Of a stretch of DNA of 64,000 nucleotides, positions 33,422 through 42,216 are shown piece by piece. The stretch is from Pseudooceanicola atlanticus. GTDB taxonomy: Bacteria; Pseudomonadota; Alphaproteobacteria; Rhodobacterales; Rhodobacteraceae. Location: contig NZ_AQQX01000002.1 of assembly GCF_000768315.1 (NCBI RefSeq), forward strand, positions 682,001 to 746,000, in the 5' to 3' direction. The notes beneath the pieces were generated by a model. That model saw only the letters and a list, made by a program, of their open reading frames with translations, did no database searches and was not told the origin of the DNA. The translations under genes were made by a program, and so were the position numbers. Every line of letters begins with the position of its first letter. The first letter of the stretch is position 1.

Positions 33422-34519
33422 TCAGCGCACCATGAACTCCGCGTGCAGGGCGCCGGCCGCCTTGATACTCTTGAGGATGTCGATCATGTCGCGCGGGGAA
33501 ACACCAAGGGCGTTGAGGCCGGCAATCACCTCGGACAAGGATGCACCGGGAGGGACCTCGGCCAGGCCGGTGCCCGGCTCTTCCTCCAACTCGGCCCGGG
33601 TGCGGGGCACCACGACCGCCTCGCCATCGGTGAAGGGGTTCGGCTGCACCACCATCGGCGCTTCCTCGATCCGCAGGGTCAGGTTGCCCTGGGACACGGC
33701 CACGCGGCTGATGCGGACCTCGTCGCCCATGACGATCGTGCCGGAGCGTTGATCGACCACGACACGCGCCTTGCGTTCCGGCGTGACCAGTATGTTCTCG
33801 ACCCGCCCGATCGCATGGGCCGGGGACGGCATCCGCGTGGCCTGGATGTCCAGCCGCACCGTGCCCGCATCCAGCATGCGCGCCACGCCCCGCCCGAAAT
33901 CGCGGTTGATCGCGGTTTCGATCCGACCGGCCGTGGTGAAATCCGGGTTGCGCAAAGCCAGCCGCAATGACCCGAGTGCATTAAGATCGAAATCGATCTC
34001 CCGCTCGACCCGGGCACCGGAGGGGATGACGCCGGCGGTGGGGACGCCCTGGGTCACAGTGGCCGCGTCGCCCTCGGCTGTTGCGCCGCCAGCGATGATC
34101 GTGCCCTGGGCAACGGCGTAGATTTCCCCATCCGCGGCGTTCAGCGGCGTCATGATAAGGGTCCCGCCCAGAAGGCTTTTCGCGTCGCCGATCGCGGAAA
34201 CGGTCACGTCTATCTGACTGCCTGCTCGGGAAAAGGCCGGCAATTCAGCGGTGACAAATACGGCCGCCACGTTCTTGGGCCGGAACTGTTCCCCGGTGAC
34301 GTTGACGCCCAGGCGTTCCAGGATGTTGGACATGATCTCTTCGGTGAAGGGCGCGTTGCGCAGCCCGTCGCCCGATCCGTTCAATCCGACAACCAGGCCA
34401 TAGCCGACCAGGTCGTTGCCACGGACGCCGTCGAATTCCACGAGGTCCTTGATCCGGATCGGGTTGGCCGCAACCGACCCGGCCATCACGAGAAAGAAAA
34501 GCAGGGCGCGAATGATCAT
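33422..34519 (-). CDS. flgI: flagellar P-ring protein FlgI
   Basis: A protein of 365 residues with a signal peptide (MIIRALLFFLVMAGSVAANP). The sequence has the continuous FlgI pattern: RIKDLVEFDGVRGNDLVGYGLVVGLNGSGD, KNVAAVFVTAELPAF, GTLIMTPLNAADGEIYAVAQG and the C-terminal GVSPRDMIDILKSIKAAGALHAE. It assembles around the rod in the periplasm and peptidoglycan. It is the last gene of the motB-flgE-flgK-flgL-flgI unit and overlaps flgL by 4 bp. Confidence 0.96.
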   Translation of the reverse strand: MIIRALLFFLVMAGSVAANPIRIKDLVEFDGVRGNDLVGYGLVVGLNGSGDGLRNAPFTEEIMSNILERLGVNVTGEQFRPKNVAAVFVTAELPAFSRAGSQIDVTVSAIGDAKSLLGGTLIMTPLNAADGEIYAVAQGTIIAGGATAEGDAATVTQGVPTAGVIPSGARVEREIDFDLNALGSLRLALRNPDFTTAGRIETAINRDFGRGVARMLDAGTVRLDIQATRMPSPAHAIGRVENILVTPERKARVVVDQRSGTIVMGDEVRISRVAVSQGNLTLRIEEAPMVVQPNPFTDGEAVVVPRTRAELEEEPGTGLAEVPPGASLSEVIAGLNALGVSPRDMIDILKSIKAAGALHAEFMVR

Positions 34520-35523
34520 CGTAGGTAATCCGTAAGCGAGAGGCGGGAGAGACGCGCGGTGACCGTATAGAGCCCTTCCAGCTGGAACTGGACGTCCTCA
34601 AGCCGCGTGACCGTTTCGTAGGGATCGACCGCGAGCAATTCCGTCCGCGCCATCTGGAAAGACGTCCGTTCGGCGGCAATCCGGGTTGCGCTTTCCTCGA
34701 TCCGCGACTGGGCATAGCCCAGATCGGCGCGGATCTCGGTCAGGCCATTCTGTTGGAAGGCCAGGCCTTCCCCCGCGGCGACGACAATCTCGGATTGCAG
34801 GGTCTGATCGAAGCCCAGGCTCGTATCCGAGGCAAGCGCCGCCATGGCCGCATTCTTCAGCAGCACGCGAACCGAGGCATCGTCGCCGCGCAGGGCCAGG
34901 TCGACACTTTCGCCATTGCCCAGCGCGAAGGCCGACAGGTCCTTCGTATCGCCGGTATAGCCGATCGTTTCGAAATCACCGCCTGGCCCGAACCAGGTGT
35001 CAAAGACGGCCTGAACGCCGGCAAGCGTCGTCTCGCCGGCCACTTCGGTGCGCAGCGCATCCAGCATCACATTGGCCGGGGCGAGAGAGGGCTGATCCGT
35101 CGCCACCCCGGAAAACAGGGACCGCCCGCCGATATTCGTGTTGATCTTGGAGACCATGACGGCGAAGTCCTCTCCCGCGCGGTGCGAGGCAGAGGATACG
35201 ATCTGCGGCATGTTGGACCGGCCCGAGGACATGAGCGTATTGCCCAGGTCGCTGGACACGGTCTGGAACCCTTCCAGCGCGTCCTGCATGGTCTGGGTGA
35301 ACAAACGTGCCTCGTTCGTGGCGCTGGAATAGCCGTCCAGCAAGGACAGGTTCCGCTCCACGTCGGCAAGGTAGGAATAACTGCCCGAGAGGTGTTTCGC
35401 GACGTCCGCAGTGCGGCCGCTCGACAATTCCTCGATCAGCGTCGACATTTCGGCCTTCAGATTGCCGTTCTGGCGACGCAGCAGGTAGGATTGGGCGAGA
35501 TCGCCAATGGTCGTCAGTGTCAT
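34516..35523 (-). CDS. flgL: hook-filament junction protein FlgL
   Basis: A protein of 335 residues with the flagellin-like N-terminal helix (LTTIGDLAQSYLLRRQNGNLKAEMSTLIEELSSGR) and C-terminal helix (GLTEIRADLGYAQSRIEESATRI) that pack in the filament core. The middle (NTNIGGRSLFSGVATDQPSLA) is variable, as usual. The position after flgK and before flgI supports FlgL rather than flagellin. Start 35523 lies 2 bp after the flgK stop. Confidence 0.9.
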   Translation of the reverse strand: MTLTTIGDLAQSYLLRRQNGNLKAEMSTLIEELSSGRTADVAKHLSGSYSYLADVERNLSLLDGYSSATNEARLFTQTMQDALEGFQTVSSDLGNTLMSSGRSNMPQIVSSASHRAGEDFAVMVSKINTNIGGRSLFSGVATDQPSLAPANVMLDALRTEVAGETTLAGVQAVFDTWFGPGGDFETIGYTGDTKDLSAFALGNGESVDLALRGDDASVRVLLKNAAMAALASDTSLGFDQTLQSEIVVAAGEGLAFQQNGLTEIRADLGYAQSRIEESATRIAAERTSFQMARTELLAVDPYETVTRLEDVQFQLEGLYTVTARLSRLSLTDYLR

Positions 35524-35525
35524 GG

Positions 35526-36980
35526 TCAGAGGTCCATCAGAATTTGGAGCATGTCATCAACGGTCTGCACCACGCGGGCATTCGCCGCGTAGGCCTGTTC
35601 GATCAGCATCATGCGCTGCATTTCCTGATCGGTGTCGACCCCGTCTGCCAGCAGACGTTCCTTGATTTCGCCGTGGCGGGTGACCTCGAAAGTCAGGCTC
35701 TGTTCCGACAATTGCCGCTCTGTCCCGGCCAGCGACAGAAGGCTGGAGGCGAGGCCGGAGGCGGAAATTCCCGCCGTGCCGAAACTGCCGGAGCTTGGAA
35801 CACGCCGTTCCGCCAGTGCCTCCATCATGTCAGTCAGAAGCGCGCTTTCTCCCGGCGGGCCGGCCACCGCTGCCCCAAGACCGTCGCGCAATCTCCAGGT
35901 GGCACCGCCCTGAGCCGGATCGACCAGCGCGTTCACGGAGATACGAGCCGCGATACCCTTCTCGTCGACCGCATCGAAGGCCGCGCCATTGTCGGTGAAG
36001 AGCCCCGGATCGCCAACCGCCCGCGTGGCATCAAGGCCCGATTGCTGGAACCTCTCGATCATGTCGCGCGCCGACACATCGACCCGCGATTGTGCCTCCA
36101 CGGCCAGTTCGTCGCGGATCTCGAACAGCGCGGCCAGGCGTCCACCCCCCAGTGTGCCCCCACCGGAAGACGTGTCGACATCGCGCCCGTTCAGCGTAAG
36201 CCCGGACAGATCGCCGTTTTCAAGGCTCTGATAGGGGGTAATCACGTTGGTCCGGTCGAAGGACAGCTCCGATGCGCGCCCATCCAGCAGGAAGGACCCG
36301 CCGGGCGTCAGCAGGGCGACGACCCCGCCATCGCGCTGGATTTCGCGGACCGGCACATATTCCGCCAATTCGTCGATCACCGCCTGGCGATGATCCATCA
36401 TCCCGGCGGAATCCCCGCCAGTGGCATTGGCCCGCAGGATCGAGTTGTTCAGCTTCTCGACCTGCTGCAACAATTCGTTCATCCGGTCGACGGAGGCGGC
36501 GATTTCCGCGTCGGCCTCCTGCCGCAGGGTCTGGATCCCGTCGGTGATGCCGTTGAATTCGCCCGCCACCCGTTGCGCGGAAGTCAGGACCGCGTTCAGC
36601 CGCTCGGGCAAATCCGGGCGGCTGGAGGCGGAAATCAGGTTGTTTTCGAAATTTGCGATCTGGGCCGAAAGCGAATGGCTGTCCTCGGGCGTGCCGAGGA
36701 TCGTCTCCATCCGCTGCCGGAATGTTGTCAGCGTATCCGCATGGCTCAGGTCGCTGTCGGCGGCGCGCAGGTCATGCACCAGCTTCAGATCGGTGTGCCG
36801 GGAAATCCCGGCCACCTGGACCCCACCGCTCGACCCGGTCGTGCGCGTCACCAGTTCAAGTTCCCGCCGGCCATAGCCTTCCGTCAGGGAGTTCGAGACG
36901 TTCGAGGCGATGACGGAAGCTGCCCGCGAAGACGCGGTCAGCCCCGACAAGGCGTTGGACAAGGCACCGGAGATGCTCAT
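35526..36980 (-). CDS. flgK: hook-filament junction protein FlgK
   Basis: A protein of 484 residues. The N terminus SISGALSNALSGLTASSRAASVIASNVSNSLTEGYGRRE carries the flagellar rod/hook signature (ASNVSNSLT). The C terminus MLIEQAYAANARVVQTVDDMLQILMDL is the matching coiled-coil end shared with hook proteins. The middle follows the FlgK order (QIANFENNLISASSRPDLPERLNAV). It caps the hook and joins it to FlgL and the filament. It follows flgE with a 49-bp gap and precedes flgL by 2 bp. Confidence 0.94.
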   Translation of the reverse strand: MSISGALSNALSGLTASSRAASVIASNVSNSLTEGYGRRELELVTRTTGSSGGVQVAGISRHTDLKLVHDLRAADSDLSHADTLTTFRQRMETILGTPEDSHSLSAQIANFENNLISASSRPDLPERLNAVLTSAQRVAGEFNGITDGIQTLRQEADAEIAASVDRMNELLQQVEKLNNSILRANATGGDSAGMMDHRQAVIDELAEYVPVREIQRDGGVVALLTPGGSFLLDGRASELSFDRTNVITPYQSLENGDLSGLTLNGRDVDTSSGGGTLGGGRLAALFEIRDELAVEAQSRVDVSARDMIERFQQSGLDATRAVGDPGLFTDNGAAFDAVDEKGIAARISVNALVDPAQGGATWRLRDGLGAAVAGPPGESALLTDMMEALAERRVPSSGSFGTAGISASGLASSLLSLAGTERQLSEQSLTFEVTRHGEIKERLLADGVDTDQEMQRMMLIEQAYAANARVVQTVDDMLQILMDL

Positions 36981-37029
36981 GACATTTCCCTTTCAGCTGA
37001 GCGGTGGGCAGACGGCGACGCGTCAGGCC

Positions 37030-38331
37030 TTACCGCTTGATATTGGTGGTTTCCTGCAGCATCTCGTCCACCGTCTGGAAAACCTTCGCATTGGTGGAAT
37101 AGGCGCGCTGGGTGCGGATCATGTCCGTCAGCTCTGCCGCGACATCGGTGGCCGATTCCTCGCGGGCGAAGGCGACTATGTCACCGGTCGGGCCGTCACC
37201 GGCATCCCACAGGAAGAAGGCGCCACTGTCGGGCGAGGGCTTGTAGGTCTGGTGATCCATGGCAAGCAGGCCGTTGGTGTTCGGCATGTCGGCCAACGGG
37301 ATCTGGTACATGGTCCGCTTCACGCCGGTATCGAAGAAGGCGTGGACGAAGCCGTTCGCATCGACCTCGACCGAGGTCATGTTGCCCACGGCCGATCCGT
37401 CCTTGGAAATCGACAGCGGCGCGAAGACGTCGGACAGCTGGCTCAGCCCGCCGGTGCCGCCCAGCGTACCAAGGTCGATCTCCATCGGGCCGCCCTGCAC
37501 GTTGACGATGATGCTGCCGCTGTTGCTGTCATAGGCCCCGCCGGTGGTGGCGGTCACGGCCTGAAGTGTGCCGCCCCCGATCCGTGCATCGGCGAAGTTC
37601 AGGGTGTATTCGCCGACAACCGCGCCGCCCTGGGCGCTGTCGGTGATGACCATGGTCCATTCATTGGACGCCCCGCTTGCCGGCACGGTCGGGGTAAATT
37701 CGATCGTGACACTCTCGGATTTGCCGAGGTTGTCGAAATATTCGACCGACAATTGCTGGCTGGTGCCGGCGGCGCCGCTCTCGGTTTCCGTCGCAGGCAG
37801 GTTGACGCCCAGACCGATCGTCGTGGTCGGCTTGCCCTGGAACAGGTTCGGGTTGATCTGGACCGGCACGAGGCCGTCTGCCGTGTCACGCGGAACCAGC
37901 GGGATCGACCCGGAATCGTCAGCCGGCCAGCCAAGCATGACCAGCCCGGATTCGGTGCGCAGGTAGCCGTCTTCGTCTGCCTTGAACGACCCGGTGGTCG
38001 TCAGCATCATTTCGTCGAAATCGCCGGTATTCTCGACCTCGTAGGCCGCGGCAACGGGGATCATGCCCCGACCGCGCACCGCGATATCCGTCGCGTTCGA
38101 CGTGGTCACAAGGGGACCGCGTTCGTTGATCAGCCGTTCGGTCGTGGCCCGGACGCCACCAGCCGTGTAACCGCCGCTGTTTTCGCCAATCACGAGGGAA
38201 TGAAAATCGGCCTCGACCCGTTTGTACCCGTAGGTCGAAGAGTTTGCGATATTGTCCGCAATCGTCCCCAGCTTCGTCGCGTTGACGTGAAGCCCGGCGA
38301 CGCCCGCGTTCATCGAAGAGGAAATTGTCAT
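37030..38331 (-). CDS. flgE: flagellar hook protein FlgE
   Basis: A protein of 433 residues. N terminus MTISSSMNAGVAGLHVNATKLGTIADNIANSSTYGYKR contains the rod/hook signature NIANSSTYGYKR. The middle has hook-domain blocks (SVEYFDNLGKSESVTIEFTP; STSVEVDANGFVHAFFDTGVKRTMYQIPLADMPN read in pieces), and the C terminus ends SATDVAAELTDMIRTQRAYSTNAKVFQTVDEMLQ. I chose ATG 38331 with AAAGG upstream; the in-frame ATG at 38358 adds nine residues not seen in the family. A CtrA-like box lies 59 bp upstream. Confidence 0.94.
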   Translation of the reverse strand: MTISSSMNAGVAGLHVNATKLGTIADNIANSSTYGYKRVEADFHSLVIGENSGGYTAGGVRATTERLINERGPLVTTSNATDIAVRGRGMIPVAAAYEVENTGDFDEMMLTTTGSFKADEDGYLRTESGLVMLGWPADDSGSIPLVPRDTADGLVPVQINPNLFQGKPTTTIGLGVNLPATETESGAAGTSQQLSVEYFDNLGKSESVTIEFTPTVPASGASNEWTMVITDSAQGGAVVGEYTLNFADARIGGGTLQAVTATTGGAYDSNSGSIIVNVQGGPMEIDLGTLGGTGGLSQLSDVFAPLSISKDGSAVGNMTSVEVDANGFVHAFFDTGVKRTMYQIPLADMPNTNGLLAMDHQTYKPSPDSGAFFLWDAGDGPTGDIVAFAREESATDVAAELTDMIRTQRAYSTNAKVFQTVDEMLQETTNIKR

Positions 38332-38389
38332 GAATACGCCTTTCTGCTGCATCGACATTTCGTCGGCAGCAGGAATAGGCCCGCAGCAC

Positions 38390-38404
38390 TTAAGATGCGG
38401 CTAA
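38390..38404. promoter_or_regulatory. candidate CtrA box upstream of flgE
   Basis: On the minus strand TTAG-CCGCATC-TTAA, one mismatch from TTAA-N7-TTAA, 59 bp before the flgE ATG and inside the motB-flgE gap. It could drive a flgE-flgK-flgL-flgI transcript separate from motB. Confidence 0.55.
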
Positions 38405-38439
38405 CAGCTAAAATCCTCTCCTTTTCTTGCGCCCTCCCC

Positions 38440-39288
38440 TCAAAGTCGGTCCCTCAGCAACACGATCTCAAGGCGATTATTGCGTCTTGCCATAGGGTTA
38501 CGCACCGCCGGTTCACGATCCGCATGGCCCGTGACCCGCACAATCCGGTCCCGATCCAGCCCCTGGTCACCCATCAATTGTCGCATCGCATTGGCGCGAC
38601 CGGCCGAATTTTCCCAAACGGGGTTCTGATTCAGCACCACGGGACGGGCGGCGACATGCCCTTCGATGGCGATATCGTTCGACACGATGGCGGTCACCCG
38701 CACCAGCATCCGCGCGATATCCTCCAGCAGGGCCGTCGGCCTTTCGCTGCGTGGTTGGAACATCGGCGCGCCGTCCAGGTCAAAGACCTCGATGATCAGG
38801 CCTTCGTCGGTGACCCGCGTCACGATATGCTTGAGAAGGTCCGGCGCGACCTCACTCTCTCCGGACAGGCCCATCAGCTTGTCCTCGACAGCGCGCAGCG
38901 CGGCTTCCTCTTCCTTGGCGCGTTCACCGCCATCGGCCACCAGTCCGCTTTCCCCGCGGGCCTCGTTGGTTTCCGTCGCCTGGATCGAGGTCGCCCCGGT
39001 GCCGATCTGTGCCATGACGGTTTCCGAGAACACGCTCTCGCCACCAAAGGCCCCGTCGCCACCCCCGGACACCCGGTTGATCGGGATCGTCGGCGAAAAG
39101 TAATCCGCGATCCCCTTGCGTTGTTTTTCCGTCGTTGCGTTCAGCAGCCACATCAGCAGGAAAAAGGCCATCATTGCCGTCACGAAGTCGGCATACGCAA
39201 CCTTCCAGGCGCCGCCGTGGTGACCATCACCACCGACAACCTTTTTCCGTTTGATGATGACCGGCGCCGCATTTGATTGCGCGCTCAT
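38440..39288 (-). CDS. motB: flagellar stator protein MotB
   Basis: A protein of 282 residues. A basic N terminus (IIKRKKVVGG) precedes the single membrane helix AYADFVTAMMAFFLLMWLLN, with the proton-binding Asp near 34. A linker and a C-terminal OmpA/MotB peptidoglycan-binding domain follow (IVSNDIAIEGHVAARP; NSAGRANAMRQLMGDQGLDRDRIVRVTGHADREPAVRN; ARRNNRLEIVLL). ATG 39288 follows AGGTGG at good spacing; an in-frame GTG at 39297 is weaker. It is uncoupled from motA in this genome and heads the hook operon. Confidence 0.93.
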   Translation of the reverse strand: MSAQSNAAPVIIKRKKVVGGDGHHGGAWKVAYADFVTAMMAFFLLMWLLNATTEKQRKGIADYFSPTIPINRVSGGGDGAFGGESVFSETVMAQIGTGATSIQATETNEARGESGLVADGGERAKEEEAALRAVEDKLMGLSGESEVAPDLLKHIVTRVTDEGLIIEVFDLDGAPMFQPRSERPTALLEDIARMLVRVTAIVSNDIAIEGHVAARPVVLNQNPVWENSAGRANAMRQLMGDQGLDRDRIVRVTGHADREPAVRNPMARRNNRLEIVLLRDRL

Positions 39289-39335
39289 CCACACCACCTA
39301 TTTCTCACCCGGAAACAGGTGTAAGCCCGCGGATC

Positions 39336-39350
39336 TTATCAACCGGTTAA
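39336..39350. promoter_or_regulatory. candidate CtrA box upstream of motB
   Basis: Minus strand TTAA-CCGGTTG-ATAA, one mismatch from TTAA-N7-TTAA, 48 bp before the motB ATG. It shares TAACCG.TTG.TAA with the box between fliL and fliF. Confidence 0.62.
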
Positions 39351-39390
39351 AGTTGCAAAGCTGTTAAGCCGCGGCGCCCGGCAAAGTCTT

Positions 39391-40407
39391 TCAAAGTCTA
39401 TAGACCCGCTGCGCCGTGTCGTGGAACAACGCCGCCTTCTCGGTCTCCGACGCGCCAGACGCCAGGCGCTTGAAGGCATTCCAGACCACCGGATAGGCGC
39501 AGGACCCCTTGTCGACCGGGAAATTGCTTTCGAACATGCAACGCTCCGGCCCGAACAACTCGATCGTCGTCTCGATATAGGGGCGCCACAGCCGCGAAAG
39601 CTCTCCAGACGACGGCGGCAGAGGTTCGCGGTTCAGGTCGAACCCGTTCACGTCCATCGCCAGACCGCCCAGCTTCACATGGGCATTCGGACAGGTCGCC
39701 AGATCGGTCATCGACGCCTTCCAATCGGCGAACACCTCGTCCCGGTGGCCACGATAGGGCCCGATGCCCAGCGGCCCGCCGACGTGATCCAGGATCATCG
39801 TCGTTTCGGGGAAGGCACGGGCGAGGTCGGCGAAATCCGGGATCTGCGGATGATAGAGCCACCCGTCGAAGGTCAGCCCCGCAGGCTGCAACCGGGCAAA
39901 GCCCGCGCGGAAGGTTTCGTCGTACATCTGCCGCAGGGGCGCATTGGGCACGGCGCCGGAAAACGCCTCCCCGCCCGAGGCGGTGATATGGCGGATGCCG
40001 CGCAGACGGCCCTTGGCGGCGGCTTCGTGCGCTTCCAGCACGCGGTCCACATCCGCGCCCAGCATCAGGTCCGCGTGGGCGACGATCCCGGCCACGGCAC
40101 CAATATCGGGGCGTTTCTCGGCGGCCTCTTCGGCGATAGACACCGCAAACTCCGTCTCGCCCACCGGCATCATCTCTTTCGGGCCGTCCGTGCGATAGCC
40201 ATAGCGGCACTGGATGAAGACCGATTGGCGGATATTGTGGCCAGATGTCAGATCGCCCAGCAATTCATCGGTGTAATACGGTCCAAGACGATCCCACAGG
40301 TGGTGATGCGGATCGATGATCGGCAGATCGGGCTCCAGGATCTCCTCGCTGAGCTTCGCCAGCCAGGCCTCGTCCGTCATGATATGCGTCGTCGCTTCGT
40401 AAGTCAT
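39391..40407 (-). CDS. amidohydrolase-2 family protein (lactonase-like)
   Basis: A TIM-barrel protein of 338 residues. The first metal motif is IIDPHHHLWDR (about 30-40). Later blocks are VFIQCRYGYRTDGP, GIRHI, MILDHVGGPLG, NAHVKLGGLAMD and a final CMFESNFPVDKG. This order fits the PF04909 enzymes such as 2-pyrone-4,6-dicarboxylate or sugar-lactone hydrolases. The substrate is not known. ATG 40407 with GGAGGA upstream is better than the long open frame to 40518, which would run across a possible operator at 40462-40476. It stands alone, divergent from the epimerase gene. Confidence 0.85.
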   Translation of the reverse strand: MTYEATTHIMTDEAWLAKLSEEILEPDLPIIDPHHHLWDRLGPYYTDELLGDLTSGHNIRQSVFIQCRYGYRTDGPKEMMPVGETEFAVSIAEEAAEKRPDIGAVAGIVAHADLMLGADVDRVLEAHEAAAKGRLRGIRHITASGGEAFSGAVPNAPLRQMYDETFRAGFARLQPAGLTFDGWLYHPQIPDFADLARAFPETTMILDHVGGPLGIGPYRGHRDEVFADWKASMTDLATCPNAHVKLGGLAMDVNGFDLNREPLPPSSGELSRLWRPYIETTIELFGPERCMFESNFPVDKGSCAYPVVWNAFKRLASGASETEKAALFHDTAQRVYRL

Positions 40408-40461
40408 CGTCAGTCCTCCCTGCCCGGGAAGATAGCGAATGATCCGTTTTGCGAAAGTATA

Positions 40462-40476
40462 TTCCGTAATGCGGAC
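40462..40476. promoter_or_regulatory. IclR-like operator upstream of the amidohydrolase gene
   Basis: TTCCG-TAATG-CGGAC is one base off a perfect TTCCG-N5-CGGAA palindrome, the half-site and spacing type seen for IclR-family boxes. It lies 55-69 bp before the amidohydrolase ATG. The architecture matches the palindrome at the iclR gene in this window. Confidence 0.45.
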
Positions 40477-40553
40477 CATTGCGACGGTGCAAAGGCCTTT
40501 ATGCAGGACCCGCCGCAATGCTAGGACGGATCAAGGGTATCTGAGAGAGTGAC

Positions 40554-41399
40554 ATGACACGGGCCTTGGTATTGGGCAGCACGGGGCGGCTGGGGCGGAT
40601 CATGAGGCGTGTCTGGGCGACACCGCCCGACGCGTTCTCGGCGCTGCACTGGATCGCACGGAAACCCGAACCGGGGGTGACCGCCTGGCAGCCGGGCGAC
40701 CCGACCGGTGCCCTGCCCCGTGCCGACGTCATCATCGCGCTCTGGGGTGTGACGGCGGGCGACGAGGATACGCTTGCCCTGAATTCCACCCTCGCCACAA
40801 CGGCGATGGACCTGGCGCTCGATCTCGGCGCCTCCCGCGTGCTGCATTGTTCCAGCGCGGCGGTCTATCCCGGGACCTCCGACCCGCTGGAGGAAACCGA
40901 CGACACCGATCCGCCCCGCCCCTACGGCGCCGCCAAGCTGGCGATGGAGGAAGCGGTGCAGGCCTGGGTCCAAGACCACCCGAACGGGCCGATGACCTGC
41001 CTGATGCGGCTCGCCAATGTCGCCGGCGCCGACAGCCTGTTCGCCAGTCTCGACCGCGGGGGTCCGGTCACGCTCGACCAGTTCGCCGACGATCATGGGC
41101 CACAGCGCAGCTACCTTGCCCCGCAGGATTTCGCCCGCGCCCTAATCGACCTCTCGACCTGCCCGGATCGCTATTTCCCGCCCGTGGTCAACCTCGCCGG
41201 CCCGCGCCCCGTCGCGATGGAGGCGATCGTGCGCGCCGCAGAACGCCAGGTGATCTGGCAACCCGCCCCGGACAACGCACTGCAATGCGTGTCGCTCGAT
41301 ACCGGGCGGATCACTCGGCTCAGCGGTGAACTCGTCGCCAGTTCGGATGCCGGCAGCCTTGTCGCCAACTGGCGGGATTGGGGCGAGACGCGACAATGA
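40554..41399 (+). CDS. NAD-dependent sugar epimerase/reductase family protein
   Basis: A short-chain Rossmann protein of 281 residues with the dinucleotide motif GSTGRLG (8-14) and the extended-SDR catalytic set: Ser in CSSAAVYPG near 101, and Tyr and Lys in PYGAAKLAME near 124 and 128. The substrate is presumably a nucleotide sugar, given the neighbours. Start 40554, stop overlapping the sugar transferase start (ATGA), so the two are co-translated. It belongs to a small surface-polysaccharide cluster with the following two genes. Confidence 0.85.
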   Translation: MTRALVLGSTGRLGRIMRRVWATPPDAFSALHWIARKPEPGVTAWQPGDPTGALPRADVIIALWGVTAGDEDTLALNSTLATTAMDLALDLGASRVLHCSSAAVYPGTSDPLEETDDTDPPRPYGAAKLAMEEAVQAWVQDHPNGPMTCLMRLANVAGADSLFASLDRGGPVTLDQFADDHGPQRSYLAPQDFARALIDLSTCPDRYFPPVVNLAGPRPVAMEAIVRAAERQVIWQPAPDNALQCVSLDTGRITRLSGELVASSDAGSLVANWRDWGETRQ

Positions 41400-42031
41400 C
41401 ATTTCTCAAACGGGTGATGGACCTGATCTGCGTGGCCCTCTTCGCGCTCACGCTCTGGCCATTCTTCATCTGGGTCAGCCTGCTGATCCTGATCCGCGAT
41501 GGCCGCCCGATCTTCTTCGTGTCCGAACGGATGAACGGGCCCGACAGCGCCTTCGGCCTCATCAAGTTCCGCACCATGCGCCACGATCCCGCGGATGCCG
41601 GTGTTTCGGGCGGGGACAAGGTCCACCGCATCACACGCACGGGCCGCTACCTGCGTCGCAACCGCCTGGACGAGATCCCGCAACTCTGGAACGTGCTCCG
41701 CGGAGACATAAGCTTTGTCGGCCCCCGCCCGCCCCTGCGCCGCTATGTCGAGATGTTTCCCGATCTCTACGACCAGGTCCTAAAATCCCGCCCCGGCATC
41801 ACCGGGCTCGCCACCCGCGTCTATCACCGGCACGAGGAACTGATCCTGGCCCGCTGCAACACCGCCGCGGAAACCGAGGCCGCCTATATCCGCCGCTGCG
41901 TTCCGGCCAAGGCACAACTGGACCTGATCTACCAGGAAAGGCGCACGATCTGCTTCGACATCTGGCTGATGTTTTCGACCGTGATCCGCCGCATGCCGGT
42001 GCGCTACAAACCCGGTCGTACAGGCAGATGA
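41396..42031 (+). CDS. undecaprenyl-phosphate sugar-1-phosphate transferase
   Basis: A protein of 211 residues of the bacterial sugar transferase (Bac_transf) family: an N-terminal membrane helix (about 9-33) and the family blocks FVSERMNGPDSAFGLIKFRTM, RYLRRNRLDEIPQLWNVLRGDISFVGPRPPLR and PGITGLATRVYHR. These enzymes transfer a sugar phosphate from a nucleotide sugar to undecaprenyl phosphate to start an exopolysaccharide, capsule or O-antigen repeat. It lacks the larger N-terminal domain of WbaP, so it is a PglC-like short form. The 185 bp after it hold no recognisable gene. Confidence 0.92.
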   Translation: MTFLKRVMDLICVALFALTLWPFFIWVSLLILIRDGRPIFFVSERMNGPDSAFGLIKFRTMRHDPADAGVSGGDKVHRITRTGRYLRRNRLDEIPQLWNVLRGDISFVGPRPPLRRYVEMFPDLYDQVLKSRPGITGLATRVYHRHEELILARCNTAAETEAAYIRRCVPAKAQLDLIYQERRTICFDIWLMFSTVIRRMPVRYKPGRTGR

Positions 42032-42216
42032 ACGCCGATCCGGGACAACAGACTTGCCCAAAACGATTTTTTGAACCAAAACATAGGCATTGAAGATGTG
42101 CCTTCACTGGCAAATTACTGTGAAAGGATCCGACGCATCGTTCTGAACATGCTTCCTGAACCTTCGGGATCATCGGAACGATTCGATGGCTGCTTGCCTC
42201 GGACGGAGCCGAATTG

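Noticed and set aside
36910-39276. 788-codon open frame opposite flgE and motB
   Set aside because: Antisense to two well-supported flagellar genes; composition typical of a shadow frame.
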